Shown here piece after piece: positions 63,286-64,000 of a DNA stretch of 64,000 nucleotides. Both the position numbers and the translations under genes were made by a program. Within the stretch, counting starts at the first letter, position 1, and every line of letters begins with the position of its first letter. The stretch covers positions 62,001 through 126,000 of the forward strand of contig NZ_NOJZ02000001.1 of assembly GCF_002251085.2 (NCBI RefSeq), in the 5' to 3' direction. The stretch is from Romboutsia maritimum. GTDB taxonomy: Bacteria; Bacillota; Clostridia; Peptostreptococcales; Peptostreptococcaceae. The notes under the pieces are model-generated. The model was not told the DNA's origin, searched no databases, and saw only the letters and a program-made list of their open reading frames with translations.

Positions 63286-64000
63286 CTATATATTTTTAGA
63301 ATCATCTTTTTCTTCTTGAGAATTTTCATCTTTTTCATCTAATTTGTAATGATTTCTTACTCTTTCATCTATTTCATTTGTTAAGTCCATATTATCTGCT
63401 AAGAACTTTTTAACATTTTCTCTACCTTGTCCTAGTTTTGTTTCGTTATAAGCATACCATGCTCCTGATTTTTTAACTATATCAATATCAGCTGCTATAT
63501 CTAACAAGTCTCCTATCTTAGATATACCTTCCCCATACATTATATCAAATTCGCATTGTTTAAATGGAGGTGCCACTTTATTCTTTACTACCTTAACTCT
63601 AGTTCTACTTCCCATTACTTTATCGCCTTGTTTTATTGTATCTATTTTTCTAACATCAAGTCTAACAGAAGAATAGAACTTTAACGCACGTCCACCTGTT
63701 GTAGTTTCTGGATTACCAAACATTATTCCAACTTTTTCTCTCAATTGGTTTATAAATATTGCAACACAGTTAGATTTTTTAATTGATCCTGTTAATTTTC
63801 TTAATGCTTGAGACATAAGTCTAGCTTGAAGACCAATATGAGAATCTCCCATATCTCCTTCTATTTCTGCCCTTGGAACAAGTGCTGCAACTGAGTCTAC
63901 TACTATAATATCTATTGCATTACTTCTAATCAATGCTTCTGCTATTTCTAGAGCTTGTTCTCCCGTATCTGGTTGAGATATTATTAAATTATCTATATCT
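63286..64000 (-). CDS. recA: RecA recombinase (5' part outside window)
   Basis: The C-terminal two-thirds of RecA; the gene continues beyond the right edge, and about 237 residues are visible. '[20 protein letters not shown]', Walker B region '[12 protein letters not shown]', and L1/L2 loops '[17 protein letters not shown]' and '[18 protein letters not shown]' (in part) are diagnostic. 'NQLREKVG' lies between them. The C-terminal tail is acidic, as expected. RecA drives homologous recombination and SOS induction. No LexA box can be checked because the promoter is outside the window. Confidence 0.97.
   Translation of the reverse strand, partial: DIDNLIISQPDTGEQALEIAEALIRSNAIDIIVVDSVAALVPRAEIEGDMGDSHIGLQARLMSQALRKLTGSIKKSNCVAIFINQLREKVGIMFGNPETTTGGRALKFYSSVRLDVRKIDTIKQGDKVMGSRTRVKVVKNKVAPPFKQCEFDIMYGEGISKIGDLLDIAADIDIVKKSGAWYAYNETKLGQGRENVKKFLADNMDLTNEIDERVRNHYKLDEKDENSQEEKDDSKNI

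Noticed and set aside
1-64000. CRISPR array, prophage or complete integrative element
   Set aside because: No regularly spaced repeats, cas genes, phage structural genes or conjugation genes were seen. The single recombinase has an altered active site and no visible attachment sites.

Overview
The window is about 25-28% G+C by eye and its genes use AT-rich codons, strong AGGAGG-type ribosome binding sites and short hairpin terminators. A recA-rny pair sits at the right end, with a long clostridial-type glutamine synthetase, a cysteine-rich spore-coat-like protein, CstA, a TSCPD protein and a T-box elsewhere. Together these point to an anaerobic, spore-forming Firmicute of class Clostridia, most likely Peptostreptococcaceae (near Clostridioides, Romboutsia or Paraclostridium). 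That placement is an inference from gene content, not a computed phylogeny. Most of the window looks like ordinary chromosome. There is no CRISPR array, no rRNA, no replication origin, and no intact prophage or integrative element.

Layout. 1-4.6 kb: 3' end of a radical SAM gene, a DJ-1 protein, a zinc phospholipase C-like protein, and a HAD phosphatase with cinA. 4.6-9.9 kb: an ABC transporter and two-component system resembling peptide-antibiotic sensing modules, with a candidate operator in front of the transporter genes. 10.0-11.0 kb: a decayed IS3-type insertion sequence, then tRNA-Cys. 11.2-19.8 kb: ddl with a MocR-type regulator, an M15 peptidase, an ABC-F ATPase, a GerMN lipoprotein, a Sel1-repeat protein and a glycerophosphodiesterase. 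19.9-22.4 kb: a T-box leader controlling a YjiH-type membrane protein, followed by a nicotinamidase-like hydrolase. 22.4-36.6 kb: mixed metabolic, transport and small hypothetical genes, including LD-carboxypeptidase, Gfo/Idh/MocA oxidoreductase, CstA, parvulin, cold shock protein, Amidase_6 protein and pyridoxamine kinase. 36.6-41.3 kb: a cysteine-rich candidate coat protein, and a PadR-HAAS-DUF4097 operon with three operator repeats. 41.3-50.3 kb: an M42 peptidase with a second, divergent YjiH paralogue, a glycosyltransferase, an M23 peptidase, glutamine synthetase and a DnaQ-like exonuclease. 50.4-57.6 kb: exonuclease III, a GalT-like enzyme, a rhodanese, an aminotransferase, a MarR regulator and purB. 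57.7-64 kb: a tyrosine recombinase that lacks key catalytic residues, a uppP remnant, a UvrD-like helicase, then RNase Y and the 3' part of recA.

Themes. Several genes act on the cell envelope: ddl and its likely regulator, M15, S66, M23 and Amidase_6 hydrolases, the ABC/two-component module, and a decayed uppP copy. Two YjiH-type membrane proteins are each paired with a hydrolase. Three genes (rny, the gene before cstA, and a membrane protein at 24.3 kb) have good Shine-Dalgarno sequences but no AUG, GUG or UUG at the right distance. They appear to start at AUA or AUU. I found no convincing wholly new multi-gene system. The most promising leads are those starts, the paired YjiH modules, the recombinase with altered active site, and repeated hairpin elements between genes.
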